Assembly (NCBI GenBank): GCA_013397865.1
Contig: VZTI01004088.1
Span: 4,168,322-4,232,321 of the forward strand
Direction: 5' to 3'
DNA from: Struthidea cinerea
Taxonomy: Eukaryota > Chordata > Aves > Passeriformes > Corcoracidae
DNA length: 64,000 nucleotides
The notes beneath the pieces were generated by a model that saw only the letters and a program-made list of their open reading frames with translations, did not search any database and had not been told where the DNA came from. Positions 26,601-38,628 of this stretch are shown here, piece by piece (the stretch's first letter is position 1; each line of letters starts with the position of its first letter). Both the position numbers and the translations under genes were made by a program.

Positions 26601-29130
26601 TTAGCAAAAAATACTGCAGAAAAACACAAGATAATGACTGACAGTGGGTTTTATAGACTGTCAAGGAGGAGGTAACTCACAACATGAGGTGAACTCCATC
26701 AGGTTCAAACTTAGCCCCCATAGGAGTCCCTCAGAACCACTAATGATAGATTACTTCAGCTGGACAGTATTTCAATCAAAACTGTCACATAAAATCTTAT
26801 TGAAAGTCCCTGCTGAGATATTAGGCTTGTCTTGCATTGCACAGAAAGTATTTGTAGAGAATGTGTGAAAGGATCACATTTATTTTCACCAAAATATGAC
26901 AAGAAAACAGCAAATCACTGCCTTCTCTAAGTTCTGGGTTTGTCAATAACTTATTCAGCAATCACATACTTCAAATTAGTCTCCTGTGCTACACAGAATA
27001 GCATCAAACACATCATTTTAACCCTAAACATTAGGGTTTGTAAATTGATAATTAGCACATTTTACCTTGTTCACTCCCCCATTTCTAGCAATGCATTGTA
27101 GAAGGACTTGAGCTAAAGACCAAGGAGGCAGGCTGCCAGAAGCCCTGTATCATGGACTTAGTGACATCCTAACTAGTCCCTGCACACTGTTCCTAGACCA
27201 CAGTAATATGATATAATTAACTTAAAGTATTCTAGATGTTTCTCTTCTAAAACCAAAATCTAAAAGAGATTAATTGCAGAGAAAATACAGATAAATCAAT
27301 AGGCAGTTTTGGAGTTGCTATTGGCTGTAAATTAAATTCTTTAGATTAATGTAATGAGGGAAAATCACAGGAAAAGCCAACATGGCCTTTATGACCACTC
27401 TCTTAATTACTAATGCTCATCTTATTAAATGTGTGCATACATCCAACATCAAAAGGCAAAATAATGCACTTACAATTTAATTTTTTTCTGCTGGTTCACA
27501 GCCTGCTACCAGCAGAAGAAACAATTTCTGATAATTGCATCAAGCAACAGAACTTCCCTATTCTCAGATGATCATTGTTGGCCATCCATTAGTATTTCAC
27601 TTCCCATGTGTTTTTGCAGTGAAAAGTGCCAGCGTAGAGAGAAAGGGAGACTTGAAACTGCTGTTTGCAATTCGTTAGTGGCATCTCTCACAGCCATGTT
27701 GGGCTTTGAGATATTTAAGTGCTACAGCGTAACACAAAGTACACAAAATATGACCACCATTTTTCATCAATTCTGCAACCAATAGCCAAATTTCTGTATG
27801 CACATTAAGCAGTCACACTTACCAGCCAACAATTCCAGCAACCAGAAAACAAGTGAGAACCCTCATCCTTTCGGGAATTGCAAGTGTGTCCCTTTTCACT
27901 GCCAAGTTACCAATTGAATAGGACAAATGTCTTAATTAAAAATACATTTGAAAGTCTTCCAATGAAATGATAATATAAACAGTGTTTATTATAAAGAGCT
28001 GGAAAAAGACAAACAGTATTTCTGTTACTCAGTCCAGAGAATTATACGTACAGATCTGGGAAGCCAATCTTGCATTCGAATAATATCTCAGCATTCATTA
28101 TCCAAGACCACAACAAGAAAACACAGTTAACATTTTATCAGTAGTGAGTGATGCTGCACACTCAACTTCTGTTTGGTTTTAGTAACATTCAAGTACACAT
28201 CTGACATTTCTGCCTGTAAACAGCTCCCTGTAGGATCCGAGGCTTTTCTGATCTGTAGAATGTTTACAGCATTCTGGTTTTCGGACTGTGCTCTTGTACC
28301 CAAGCTGGCTGACTGCAGCCTGACTGCAGACAGGTCCCGGCTTATATGATGGCCACCATCTCTGCCAAACCGCCAACCCACCCACTGTGCACTTAAAACT
28401 GAGCTCTCTCGTGCAGGTTGTACCATGTATCTCTTCTGTGACTTGGCTGCAGAAGGAGACTGTAACGCAGAGACAGAAATACACAGACGATTTCAGTGAG
28501 AAGCTGAGAAAGGCACACTGCTGGCAAACACTGATCCCGCAGCGTTCTCAATGCAAACTAGAGCTGCAAACTAAATGTCTGTTTATAGTACAGTCATAAT
28601 ATTTGGTAAAATATATAGTGTTCTTCAGGGAGGAAGCACCACTGTATTCCACTCAATTCTTGCTCTGCAGGGGAGGGTGTAAAATGTTGCAGGATATGAC
28701 ACAGAACTAGCAACTTTACCATGAGCAACCTGAGACTCAAGGGACACCTGTCCTTTAGGAGACCATGGCTAATGAAATAAAAAGATAAGAAGACAAACTA
28801 ATGATGAACATCCTCAAAGAATGAACAAAGACTCGCTGCAGCTCATTTCTGGTGAATAAAGGCTGGTAAATGTTCTGTTCTGTTAACCCATTCATAACAA
28901 TGTCTGTTGTTGATACGTCCCCTCTGTTTCACTTGCCTAATATTGGTCCAGGCAGTCCATAGCAATGCTAACTGTGAAACATTCCACAGACATGCCCAGT
29001 GTCTATCAGAAAGCAAACCAGGAAGATGAAAGCCTTTTCAAAAGCTATACTTCCAGGACATCCGGAAAAGCAGAGACAGATTTTCTTATAGCGCCTTTTG
29101 CAGCAACGAGCTAGATGTAGCAATCTCATG
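26601..29130. other. BDKRB2: Non-coding sequence upstream of the BDKRB2 coding exon
   Basis: Probably intronic, because a spliced coding exon follows at 29153. In human BDKRB2 a short coding exon lies a few kilobases upstream of the main one. I could not identify an equivalent here: several GT-rich donor-like sites exist, but none is joined to a convincing in-frame peptide. A slightly GC-richer patch occurs at 28200-28480. Confidence 0.4.
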
Positions 29131-29154
29131 TCACCTATTTTTCTCTTCACAGAC
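29131..29154 (+). other. BDKRB2: Splice acceptor and exon start of BDKRB2
   Basis: A pyrimidine tract (CCTATTTTTCTCTTCACAG) ends in AG at 29151-29152, and the exon starts at 29153 with AC followed directly by ATG. Human BDKRB2 likewise begins its main exon just before an in-frame Met (Met28 of the long form). This supports 29155 as the start and makes the in-frame upstream ATG at 29098 intronic. Confidence 0.8.
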
Positions 29155-30297
29155 ATGGTTTCCATCACAACTGAAAATGTTACACAGCTGTACAACAGAA
29201 CCACCCAGGAGCTCAGAGTCAGTCCAGCAAATTTCCACAATAATTCAGGAGTGCATCAGATAGATCAATATGAATGTGTCAGTGCAGATGTATGGAAATG
29301 GCTACAGGATTTTCAGCCTGCATTCCTCTGGTTTATATTTATTCTGGGATCAATAGAAAATTCCTTTGTGCTCACAGTCCTGTGTTTCCACAAGAGTAGA
29401 TGCACAGTGGCTGAAATTTACCTAGCAAACACAGCATTTGCTGACCTGATGTTGGTTTGTACTTTACCCTTCTGGGCCATTAATATTTCTAATAATTTTC
29501 AATGGCCTTTTGGCCTGTTTCTCTGTAAAACCATCAACATTATGAGTTACATGAATTTATATTCTAGCATTTATTTCCTGACACTAGTGAGCATTGACCG
29601 CTACCTGGCCTTGGTGAAAACCATGTCTCTTGGACGGATGAGACGAACTGTCTGTGCCAAATGGAATTGTTTTGTAATCTGGACATGTGCATTGCTCATG
29701 TGTTCACCTACAATGATGTTTCGAAATTTGCATTATTTTGAAGAATACAACATCACAGCCTGTGTTCTACTTTACCCAGCCAGCTACTGGGAGCCCACAA
29801 ACAACTGCTTGCTGAATATTGTGGGGTTTGTGATCCCATTCTGTGTAATTACCTATTGCACTGTGCAAATCATCAAAGCCTTACGAAGCAGTGAGCTTCG
29901 AAAAATCAACGTAGTCCACACAGAGAGGAGAGCCACCATGCTGGTCCTTGCTGTGCTCTTGCTGTTCATCATTTGCTGGCTTCCATTCCAGATCAGCACA
30001 TTCATCGACACAATCCGTTACTTCTCACCCACTCTCAAATGCCTGGAAGACATCAATGACATACTGACCCAGATAGCCACGTACTCTTCCTTTAGCAACA
30101 GCTGCCTGAACCCAGTCTTGTATGTGATTGTTGGGAAAAACTTCCAGAAGAAGGCTGTGGAATTCTACAAGGACTTGTTCACAAAGAGGTGCAGAAAATT
30201 ACAGTCTGTGCAGATGGAAAATTCCCTGGACACTTTAAGAACTTCCATTTCAAGCGAATACCCAAGGAAAAAGTCTGTTTTGCCATTACCTCAGTAG
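29155..30297 (+). CDS. BDKRB2: B2 bradykinin receptor (ornithokinin receptor)
   Basis: Class A GPCR for intact kinins, acting at the plasma membrane and, by family, mainly through Gq/phospholipase C. The 380 residues form a full receptor (human 391, or 364 from the internal Met). Visible are N-terminal glycosylation sequons at N8, N14 and N29, seven hydrophobic segments, Cys124-Cys203 for the TM3-ECL2 disulfide, and the second pair Cys41/Cys296 typical of kinin receptors. DRY is at 148-150, CWLP at 274-277 and NPVLY at 319-323. Asp285 and Asp302 match the human aspartates that hold the peptide's Arg1. The tail keeps the conserved QMENS...TLRTSIS phosphorylation cluster (353-366) and Cys346 for palmitoylation. 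WAINISNNF and TERRAT are B2-type signatures. Oddity: Tyr132 replaces the residue aligned with human Ser111. The ATG at 29155 was chosen because it follows the splice acceptor; an upstream exon could add residues. Confidence 0.96.
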   Translation: MVSITTENVTQLYNRTTQELRVSPANFHNNSGVHQIDQYECVSADVWKWLQDFQPAFLWFIFILGSIENSFVLTVLCFHKSRCTVAEIYLANTAFADLMLVCTLPFWAINISNNFQWPFGLFLCKTINIMSYMNLYSSIYFLTLVSIDRYLALVKTMSLGRMRRTVCAKWNCFVIWTCALLMCSPTMMFRNLHYFEEYNITACVLLYPASYWEPTNNCLLNIVGFVIPFCVITYCTVQIIKALRSSELRKINVVHTERRATMLVLAVLLLFIICWLPFQISTFIDTIRYFSPTLKCLEDINDILTQIATYSSFSNSCLNPVLYVIVGKNFQKKAVEFYKDLFTKRCRKLQSVQMENSLDTLRTSISSEYPRKKSVLPLPQ

Positions 30298-30656
30298 CAT
30301 AATCTTAGGAATTCCTTACAGGAAGAATGCCTTCTAACATATCAGTCTCTGCTCCCATCTATCTGCTACAAGTCCACAGAGTAAACGTAGTAGTGTTCAT
30401 TATGTGAGAGAAAACAATGGTTTGATCTTAATGGAAATTCCACAAAGAGACCTGCTTCTAATGTCATTGGACATTTTTCATGACTGAATCCTGTTTTGTA
30501 GCTTACTTACATTTTCATGGCTGAATATTTGGCTCGTGTATCATTTGGAATGTTTGCATTTCTAGGATGCACATACAATTTGCTGAACAGAGCCCCAGTA
30601 CAGAAGATATTGTCAGAATTGTACAGCTACTTATGGTACCCATAATAGTGTGTTAC
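30298..30656 (+). other. BDKRB2: Probable 3' UTR of BDKRB2
   Basis: Non-coding sequence directly after the TAG stop at 30295-30297. No canonical AATAAA was seen before the LTR at 31552; the nearest on this strand are at about 32225 and 32693. The transcript end is therefore undetermined. Confidence 0.5.
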
Positions 30657-30911
30657 ATAAGATTTTTGATCTGGGAGGGGCTTGTGTTTGAGTAAGTTCT
30701 GTTAAGTAAATCCATTTTTAGATGTGTCTGTCTTTTGGGTTTTTAATTTCTCTCTTCAGTCATCCAAAACTCTCTGATTTTTTCANGATAAGATTTTTGA
30801 TCTGGGATTGTGTTTGAGTAAGTTCTGTTAAGTAAATCCATTTTTAGATGTGTCTGTCTTTTGGGTTTTTAATTTCTCTCTTCAGTCATCCAAAACTCTC
30901 TGATTTTTTCA
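30657..30911. repeat. Direct duplication across a single N (likely assembly artefact)
   Basis: 30657-30785 (129 bases) is repeated at 30788-30911 (124 bases). The copies are practically identical except for a 5-base difference early in the unit (an extra GGGGC-like insertion in copy 1). The copies meet at a lone N (30786). Two contig ends from different haplotypes placed side by side explain this better than a real tandem duplication. Confidence 0.85.
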
Positions 30912-31425
30912 TTGACAAGAAGCGCATTTTTGTAACTGCTCCGGTTAGTTACAGATTTACATGAGCAAGTATGTATGGAAAGTAGCTGGAAAAAAGGTAA
31001 AGCAGTAGTGGAAGGGAAGATGCACCCAGCTGCATGAAGTTAGCTGAGTTTTCTTTGTAGAAGATTCTTTACCCCTTCTACCTTGGAATGAAAGTATTCA
31101 CTTACTCCTTTTGAGTGAGTGAATGCTATTTACATTCACGCTTACACTTCAGCTCAGAGGCTTTGGGTTTTTAGTATTCACAAAGCATAATTAATGTTTT
31201 TTAATGGATATATAAAGTCTCAGCGCAACTGGTATAATCTCACAAGTGGAAGAAACTGAGAATATGAACGAGAACATCACCTAACTACATTAGAAATCTA
31301 ACTGAAGATAACAGGGAAGTTCAGAGTGTTCAAGAATAGCCTTTCCAGATTCTAGTAATACCTACATTTTATTTGTAGAGTTACTCTGTGAGATTTTAAT
31401 ACAAGATAGCTTTTCCCTAACTGGA
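30912..31425. other. Non-coding downstream of BDKRB2
   Basis: AT-rich sequence, possibly still BDKRB2 3' UTR. A small imperfect inverted repeat (ATTCACTTACTC / GAGTGAGTGAAT) lies at about 31097-31125. Confidence 0.4.
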
Positions 31426-31477
31426 CTTAGTGTATAATCAACTTAGACTTTTTGATCTAAGTTGATTATACACTAAG
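31426..31477. repeat. Perfect 22-bp inverted repeat (hairpin)
   Basis: The arm 31426-31447 is the exact reverse complement of 31456-31477, separated by an 8-base loop (CTTTTTGA). No mismatch was found in the 22 pairs. It could fold as a stem-loop in RNA or extrude as DNA. It lies 74 bases before the solo LTR. Its origin is unknown: a template-switch event or a small foldback element are options. Confidence 0.9.
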
Positions 31478-31551
31478 AAAACTCATAGTGTACTGAATTG
31501 TCTGTATGCACTTTAACCTCTAGGAACCTTGATCCAAACAGTGTGGAAGAC

Positions 31552-32066
31552 TGTAGAATGAGAGCTTCGGTGGATCGATGCCGCGTTTGTTCCGCAGGGT
31601 CCCTCGCGGACACGCTCGGGCGGCACTCCGGTAGCACCTGCGTGTGCACACGACCTCACCTTCGCAGATGCAGGCGAACAGCCACTCACACTCACACACA
31701 GCCTGTGCACGAACCGGGGACGAAGAGGCGAGAGGGGCTCTCTGCATGTAGTTCCGAGGCGTTTAATAGCAACACACCCGAAGGGTAACAGAGGCAAGAA
31801 GAACCCAGAACCGAAAGCCTGCGCCCATTTTATCCCAAACACGCCCAAAGGCGGGCAGAGCATCCAAAACCAATAGTCTGAGGGCTGGGGGCAGAGGCAA
31901 GGTTGAGTGCCATAACAGGGGCCAGTGGGAAAAGGGATGGGAGGGGGGAGAGGGCCAGTGACCAGCAGGACCTAGAGGAAGGGAGAACTTCCTAGCACAG
32001 CGTTGTAGGGAGAGATCACTTTTAGGGCAACTTGCGGGGTGTAAAGTGGGCTTAGCCACCGCAACA
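31552..32066 (-). mobile_element. GC-rich solo LTR with perfect 6-bp target duplication, minus orientation
   Basis: A 515-bp, strikingly GC-rich block begins TG and ends CA. It is bounded by the 6-bp repeat GAAGAC (31546-31551 and 32067-32072), so it is a clean insertion. Read on the minus strand, it has a TATA-like ATAAAA element (31828-31833) about 65 bases before an ATTAAA poly(A) signal (31762-31767), the compact promoter/poly(A) spacing of alpharetrovirus-like avian LTRs. It is unrelated to the LTRs at 3627 and 54140. The 6-bp duplication suggests a class II ERV. There is no internal sequence. It sits 1.25 kb past the BDKRB2 stop, antisense to both receptors. Confidence 0.82.
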
Positions 32067-32072
32067 GAAGAC

Positions 32073-35000
32073 GATCCAGCGTGTGCTGAAACTAACAGTC
32101 TTTGCTCTTTTCAAAGCAGTTAAGGTTCCAGCTTTTAAAGCCACCAAGGGAAATGGAGTTTGGTGACATAAGTAAACTCAGACTGCAACTACATGGTCTT
32201 TATTCATTAGAGCTTGAATGGAGAAATAAAGTTCATTTAAGATGGGAAATTTGTATTAAACCTTCAAGTAACTGAACCGCGAATTAGAAGCGTGCAGACG
32301 TGTTTTAAAGCCTATGGGATTTAGATCACCATATGTGATTTACAGGCAATTTCCATAGGTTTTCTTTGATAACCCAGTATAATCCTATGTCATAAATACT
32401 TCTATTGCTTATCCTTTTTATTGTCCGAAACAACAGGCACAACTATGATGAAACACTGCAAGGCTTCCTGTTATATCCAGTGTTATCATATTGTCTCATC
32501 CATGAGTATGCTGTTCATGCAACCATTACACAAGGAGGTCCATGCAGAGGTTATTGAGGCAGCAGAAGTTATTTCTGAGTATTTGGTACTGAGAAGTAAA
32601 ATATGAAAATGGGTTTGTGTTAATATCACATGAATTTAAATAATGTAAATACATAGGCACATTTTTTGCTATGCAGTAAGCATGTACAAAAGAAAATAAA
32701 GTACTTTGAGAAATGAGACTTCCTGGCATTTTCTTCTCTAGCCTGTGTCATGTTACTAAGGAGTGATTTGTCAGAAGTTCAACTATTCCAGCAATTTACT
32801 TCACCTCCCATTACACCAAAGGAAAGTGAGCTGAAACAACAGAATTTTTGTTGCTTTGAGATTCTTCTTTTCAGGGCCCATTTCTGAGTTGTGCTGACCA
32901 TCCTCGGTCTCTTAGGAAGTTAAAATCTGAATTAAGGCAGCTAAGGGTACTGAAATATTTTTGGAAGCTTTTCTCTGCCTGCTGTTAACTCAAGGTTCCA
33001 TGCAGACACTAGCAACAATGGAAAGCCCCTGCAGCAGCTTCTGCACATCACGAAACAAAGAGGCTGTCACAGACGGTTTAATTCACGTTTTACCGACTTT
33101 TCAGTGTGATGACATGTTTGTGGTATTCACATGCATCATTTATACAGGCAACAAGAAGCCCCTAAGAAATAAAGTGTAACATCCAAGCTGTATCTGACCT
33201 ACTGAAAGTTTCCAGTCACACTTGGCTCAGTTCTGTTCTCACAGAAACATGACAAAATATGAGAATAACTTCTGGTAAAATGAGGTCAGACTTTGTCCTG
33301 AGAATTTCAGAGCTGAAGATGCCAAACTGTAATCATATCATCTTTTTGTTCCTCTTCATCTTGTCCACATTGTACATCTGCTCCCATCTTCTCTTTTGCC
33401 TGAGGCTGCTGCAACTGTTATCGAGACTTTTGTCATGCAAGTGCCTGACTCCCCATTCAGCCTGACAGAAGTGGGGACCCTCCCCAGAGGAATGGCAAGC
33501 TGATATTTCTGGCCTTCAGCATCTACAGGCAGGAATAATTCTCATTTCTCCACTCTCTCATTTTTCAAGTGGATTATTGGCTTCACTTGAAATGAAAAAT
33601 TACCAGTTTAAAAGCTGTTACACAAGCAGCTGGTTCTTGCTGCAGACAGGAGAAAGTTGCTCTTTTTTAGACAGGGTTTCAGTAGAGAAGTTAGGCTCTT
33701 GGTTCAGGTCTCCCAAATCCCCAAGCAGCCTTTAGCCATTGAATCATTCTTGCACACCTTTCTTCCATTGCTGGTTTTCCAACCTCTATTGGCTCCTTCC
33801 TATTTTTGCTGTTTCAAGCTCTGTAAAGTGTAGTTAGCAGGGCTTGATTATTACCACACTGTGGTGGTACCAGGATCATTCTTTGGGAATTGTAAATAAC
33901 TGCACCAGAGTTTAAGCTCTCCTTAGCAATCACTATAGTATATGTGAAGAAATCCAACTAAGCTGAACAAAGAGTTTTACAACAAAATGTCACACCAAAA
34001 AACCTTTCTGCTGCTCCAGAACAGATGAACAGTTATAGCAGATAACTAAGCTGATTTGCAAACCATTTTAGTAAAGAAAATCAAACTGTTTAAACATGCT
34101 GATCCAAAAAGATAATTTGGCCCAATCATTAATTGTTCCAGCTATCTTAAGAGGAAGATTTTTAATGGCTGAACTGGTCCAAGAGACAGAACTCTGGAGA
34201 CCTTTGGGATTTTTGATGTTTGTCTACCTTGTAATGTGTGTAATAATCAAGCGAAGAGTCTTACCTCCAAGTTCATCAACATATTTGTTCAATCATTCTG
34301 TTCAGAGAGGCTCAGTTAGCATTTGTAAATTCTTATGTAGCTCTAGAGAATGTTTACTTTCTGCAGGAAAGTTTGCCTAGACAGTGTGACGGAAGATCAT
34401 GTAAGCTTAAAACATAAACCAACATGCTGTGAGTATCCTGAGCTGAAGGTGCCAATAGACAGATAAGTTTTTTACAGGAAAAAAATTACAACTATGGAGA
34501 CTAATAGATTTTTTTAAACGAATCCTTCACATTCCTTCAATTCATGGTCCATTACATCCGTGCAAACTGTGAAATGTTATCAGATTTTTACATACTTTCT
34601 ATAGGTTGAGAAGAATGAAGTTGTAAAGAAATAGTAAATTAAATCCCCTTTCTGCATAAAGTCACATCTTCTTCTGTAGACTTGTTCTAAGATCTTTAAA
34701 TGCTGGAGCTACTGCAGTGCCTATTCATTTCACTATTTCTACTAAATGCATAGACTTCCAGTTTTGAATCTCTCTCCATTACTGAACAATGTTCCAAATA
34801 TAGCAATGAAAAACAATAGAAAATAAGAAACTAGATTTACAAAGAGGAGTGGGATTTGCAAAACCAGAATTTTGATCCCATTTTTATGTGACAAGTTTGG
34901 TAAGACTATGTTATTTATCATATAAATTTCAGACACAGCTGCAGTTTTTTATTCAGTCTGTGAGTAAATGTGGAACTTGGCAGCTCCTAGAGATTCATGT

Positions 35001-38000
35001 CCAAGCAAGGACAAATTCCAAGCTTCTTGTTATTGCTCAAATGCTCTTAATTATGGAAAAAATAACTTAACATGGAAATGCAGTAGTGTAAGCAAAGAAG
35101 AGGCTTTGGAAAGTCTGTGACGAAGATCTCCTGACATATTGCACTTACCTTCATGAGTCAGTGTGAGATGGGTTTTTTCAAGATTTTCCTCCTGTGATTT
35201 ATTAGGATTCCTTACACAATGTGTAATTCAAAAATTACACATTGTATTTCAAGCCTTTGCCAAAAATAAAAATTTTACAAGATATTAAAAAAAGCCCCAA
35301 ACTTTAAATCTGGAGCCATTTAGAGTTTTCTCCACTCTGATGGTGTTAACTGGAACATTTTTCATTTATCAGTTTTAGCACTGCTTGCATAACTAACTTA
35401 TTATCTTTTAATTAATAAAAATTTGGAATAAAAGTATTTTTTATGATAGGCAAGTTCATAATAAGGTATCACCATTCCGCCTCCCCTGCCTTTTCAGTTT
35501 AACTTACTTATCAAAAAAGAATGGACACCATGGAATAAGAACTGAGAGAGATGGTGCATGTGTTGGTTAAGTAGTCAATGGGAAGAATATTTTCCTATAA
35601 GTAAATAGCATTCCAGTCCCTTGATAATTTCTCTTTTTTTTTTTTTTAATTGAAAACCAATATTTTTTGCATGGATATACTTAAAAGAGATTTGCATTTA
35701 AAGTCTGAGATGCAATAGATATTATCTTTTTCTAATATTCCTCTAATCAGAGGACAATCAGAAAGAAAAAGATAAAAATAATTTATAAACAATCACTCTC
35801 AGGCTTCATGGTACCAGCAAGTAATCAAAAAAAAAGAATCTTATGTGGGTGCAAGCCTGAGAAAGTACAGGAGCCATCATGTGCTACTGAGAAGTAATAT
35901 TCACAGAGATTCGTGCCCTGGACACCTGTAGTGGGGTGCAAAAAGCAATGCTTTTGAAAAACAGTGGAAGTGGAGTTTGGCAAGGCTCATGTTTCAGCAG
36001 CCATTCTCCCTGTCTGTACTGCTTTACCCCCAGCTCCTTGGCATGGTTTCCCCTCAAGGCTAGCAGGAAAAGGAGCTCCCACCACAACAAAAACCTAGTT
36101 CTGAGTTTCTCCCTGTGTGCATTGGCCCTGAGAAGGCAATTCAGAGCTGTTAATGAAGTTATTATTGTTACAGACATAGCTATTCACACAAAGGAACTTC
36201 TAATTGCCAGGGACAATTTGAAAGCTTTCATTAGAGGTCACAGGATGACAAGAGTCATGACATGTGGCTTGTATTATTTCACAATAGAATGAAATATTTC
36301 ACATGTCTTGAAAATTACTACAGCTGACATGTGCGGAAGTTAAAAAAAAATCCTGGGGCTTTCTTCCAAAATGTAACATCACAAACATGGTTTATGGCCA
36401 ACAAAGCACTCAGGACAGCCCTCAGTCACTCAGTTGTGCCTCAGGATGCGTCTTTGAACTCTCTCAGTAACCTCTCTACTGCTCTTTATCAACTGTTTCC
36501 GAATTTGAAACTTCTTGAATTTCCGGGAAGGACAAGGAGTAAGTATGCCTATTTTTTTAAAGTATTTTCTTTATTAAAATAATTTCTATATTTTATCTGA
36601 AAAATAATATTTTGTGCTCCCAGTTCTGATCTGTGCAGTCTAGTAAGACTTTCCCTTTCTTTCTCACCTTGAAAGTAATTCTGAAAGTCAGTATTAGTTT
36701 ATGTGTAAAGCCATGATACATTTTACCTAATTGCTCTAAATTGCTAATGAGTATTAATAGTAAAAAGGGTGATAGATGCACTGTGCATGGAAATTCATCA
36801 GAAACCGGTTCAAAGTAAGAAAAATATGTCATATTTGTATCAAAGATGACTGGAATGTTTTAAGTACAGAAACTGAAAACCATTCATGTGGTTAATTGTC
36901 CATTAGCACTAAGTTCTTAAAAATACTTACAGAAATTACTGAAAATAAAGTGCATTTTCTCTCAAGAGAACATTTGGAGCTCTAAATTCATGAAAGGCTT
37001 GTGGCTTGTGGTAGTGCTCGGACCCTGACTAGTAGACTCTGAAGAAATTATTGAAATTAGAAAGTCTACAGAATCCTCAGGTACCATTGCTAGCTGAACA
37101 AGAATTCAGATTTAGCTGAGACTAAACTCTAAGTTGCAATGAAAAATAAATCTTCCTGGTGCTTTTAGCTGAGACCATCATTAATGAATTTGTGGCTCCA
37201 TCTGAGAGATCACATCTGAAGTGTTCAGAGTGACTGGCATAATCTGAATGCAAGAAGTCGTCAGGAAAAGGGCAAGCAAGGACAATAAGCACTTCTTTTT
37301 CTTCTATATTTAGTAAAATAAATAATTCTGTTTAGGCTTAACTGTTATCTTTCTTCTACATTATTTTTGAAATATGAAGTTAGAGATTTTCTGCCATTGC
37401 TCTCTTATGCCTTAGCCAGCCTCCTGCTGTAAGTGTTAGATTTCTGCTGTCTCATGAAAAGCCTCTTTGATGCTAATCAGCCATTTATTTGCTATGTATT
37501 TTATCTGTAGTTTTAGATCCTCTCAAGTTATCTTAGTTTGCATGAGATGTCTGTGAACTAGGTAACATTCAGATTGTTCTGAGGGAAATCCAGGGAGCTG
37601 TGTGCAGTTGTAGCTCAGTTCCCCATCAAGACTGCCAGCTTGAGTGAGTTTATGAACTCAGATACAACTTTGCTGCTCACCTGGTTCTGCAGTCATTAAA
37701 AATGTTCTGTGCATCAGTACCAGATAGCCTGATGTGGAGTATTAGTACTTAACTTGTTCGTAGAGGCATCCCAGAAGTGTTGCAAGCTGCTCACATGGAG
37801 ACATCACTGAGGTTGTACCTACATGTAAAAGAGATGAATGATTATCCTAAATTCTCTCTTCAGAAACTCCATCCTTAGCTGTCTCCGTGGTGTAAAATAC
37901 AGAAGCTGAAAGAGCAGTTAAATAGCTGCAGCAGAAAGCTGACATTTAGAATGATTGCAAAATATTGATTTTTTCAAATACATTCTTTTTTATGATTGAC

Positions 38001-38628
38001 ATGCTCCACTTGCATATGAAATACTGAAATGTCAGATGGCAGCACAGACTCAGTAACAACTTGCCTATCATAATGATTCTGCCGCTGAACGCCTGTAAAA
38101 GCCAGGATCCAGGCACTAGCATCAAGCATGGCAGCACCAGAAGAATGAAGAAGGAGGCAGCCTTGACAGTGGATCTGTGACAGAAAATCCAGTGGATTTT
38201 CATGAGAGGATAAGGTTTTACCCATGTTGTTACTCCTGCACAATCTCACATGGGGTTTCTAGAAAGAAAGGTGTTGCCAATGCTATGATGGACTAAACAT
38301 TTTGGAGGCCACACAGCCTCTCTCCGGCTGAACTCAAATAAAATTTTTGAACTGGAGAAGAATGCTGTAAATTTAGAGCTGCAGAGGCCTTCCCTCAAGG
38401 CAAGATTTTTAGTGTAATATTTTGGAGGAGCCTATGTTTTATTATTCCAACTGCTGACATTTGAAGGCAATAAGCTGTCTAATCTAATAGCAATTTTGAA
38501 CCCAAAGTTCAGGGTGGGAGGAACTGAGAAGGAACAAAAGAATACAAAGTTCAGGCAGCGAGTGGTTCATACAGAGAGTGAGCAGCCCAGTTCTGGGAAG
38601 CAGGCAGGATCCTGCTTCAGCAGGATAA
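32073..38628. other. Non-coding interval between BDKRB2 and BDKRB1
   Basis: AT-rich sequence that should contain the promoter and non-coding 5' exons of BDKRB1 (mammalian BDKRB1 has two upstream non-coding exons). None could be identified with confidence. Longer open frames (for example 35936-36292) lack domains. A T-run lies at 35634-35648, and a short perfect hairpin is listed separately at 35216-35245. Confidence 0.4.
35216..35245. repeat. Short perfect inverted repeat
   Basis: Arms of 13 bases (35216-35228 and 35233-35245; ACAATGTGTAATT and its complement) are separated by CAAA. The repeat is A/T-rich with no T-run that would suggest a function. Confidence 0.85.

Noticed and set aside
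29098..29154. Upstream in-frame ATG of BDKRB2
   Set aside because: The 19 codons include the polypyrimidine tract and AG of the splice acceptor, so the ATG is intronic.
31498..32059. Several open frames of 75-116 codons on both strands
   Set aside because: They result from the GC-rich, stop-poor composition of the solo LTR at 31552-32066.
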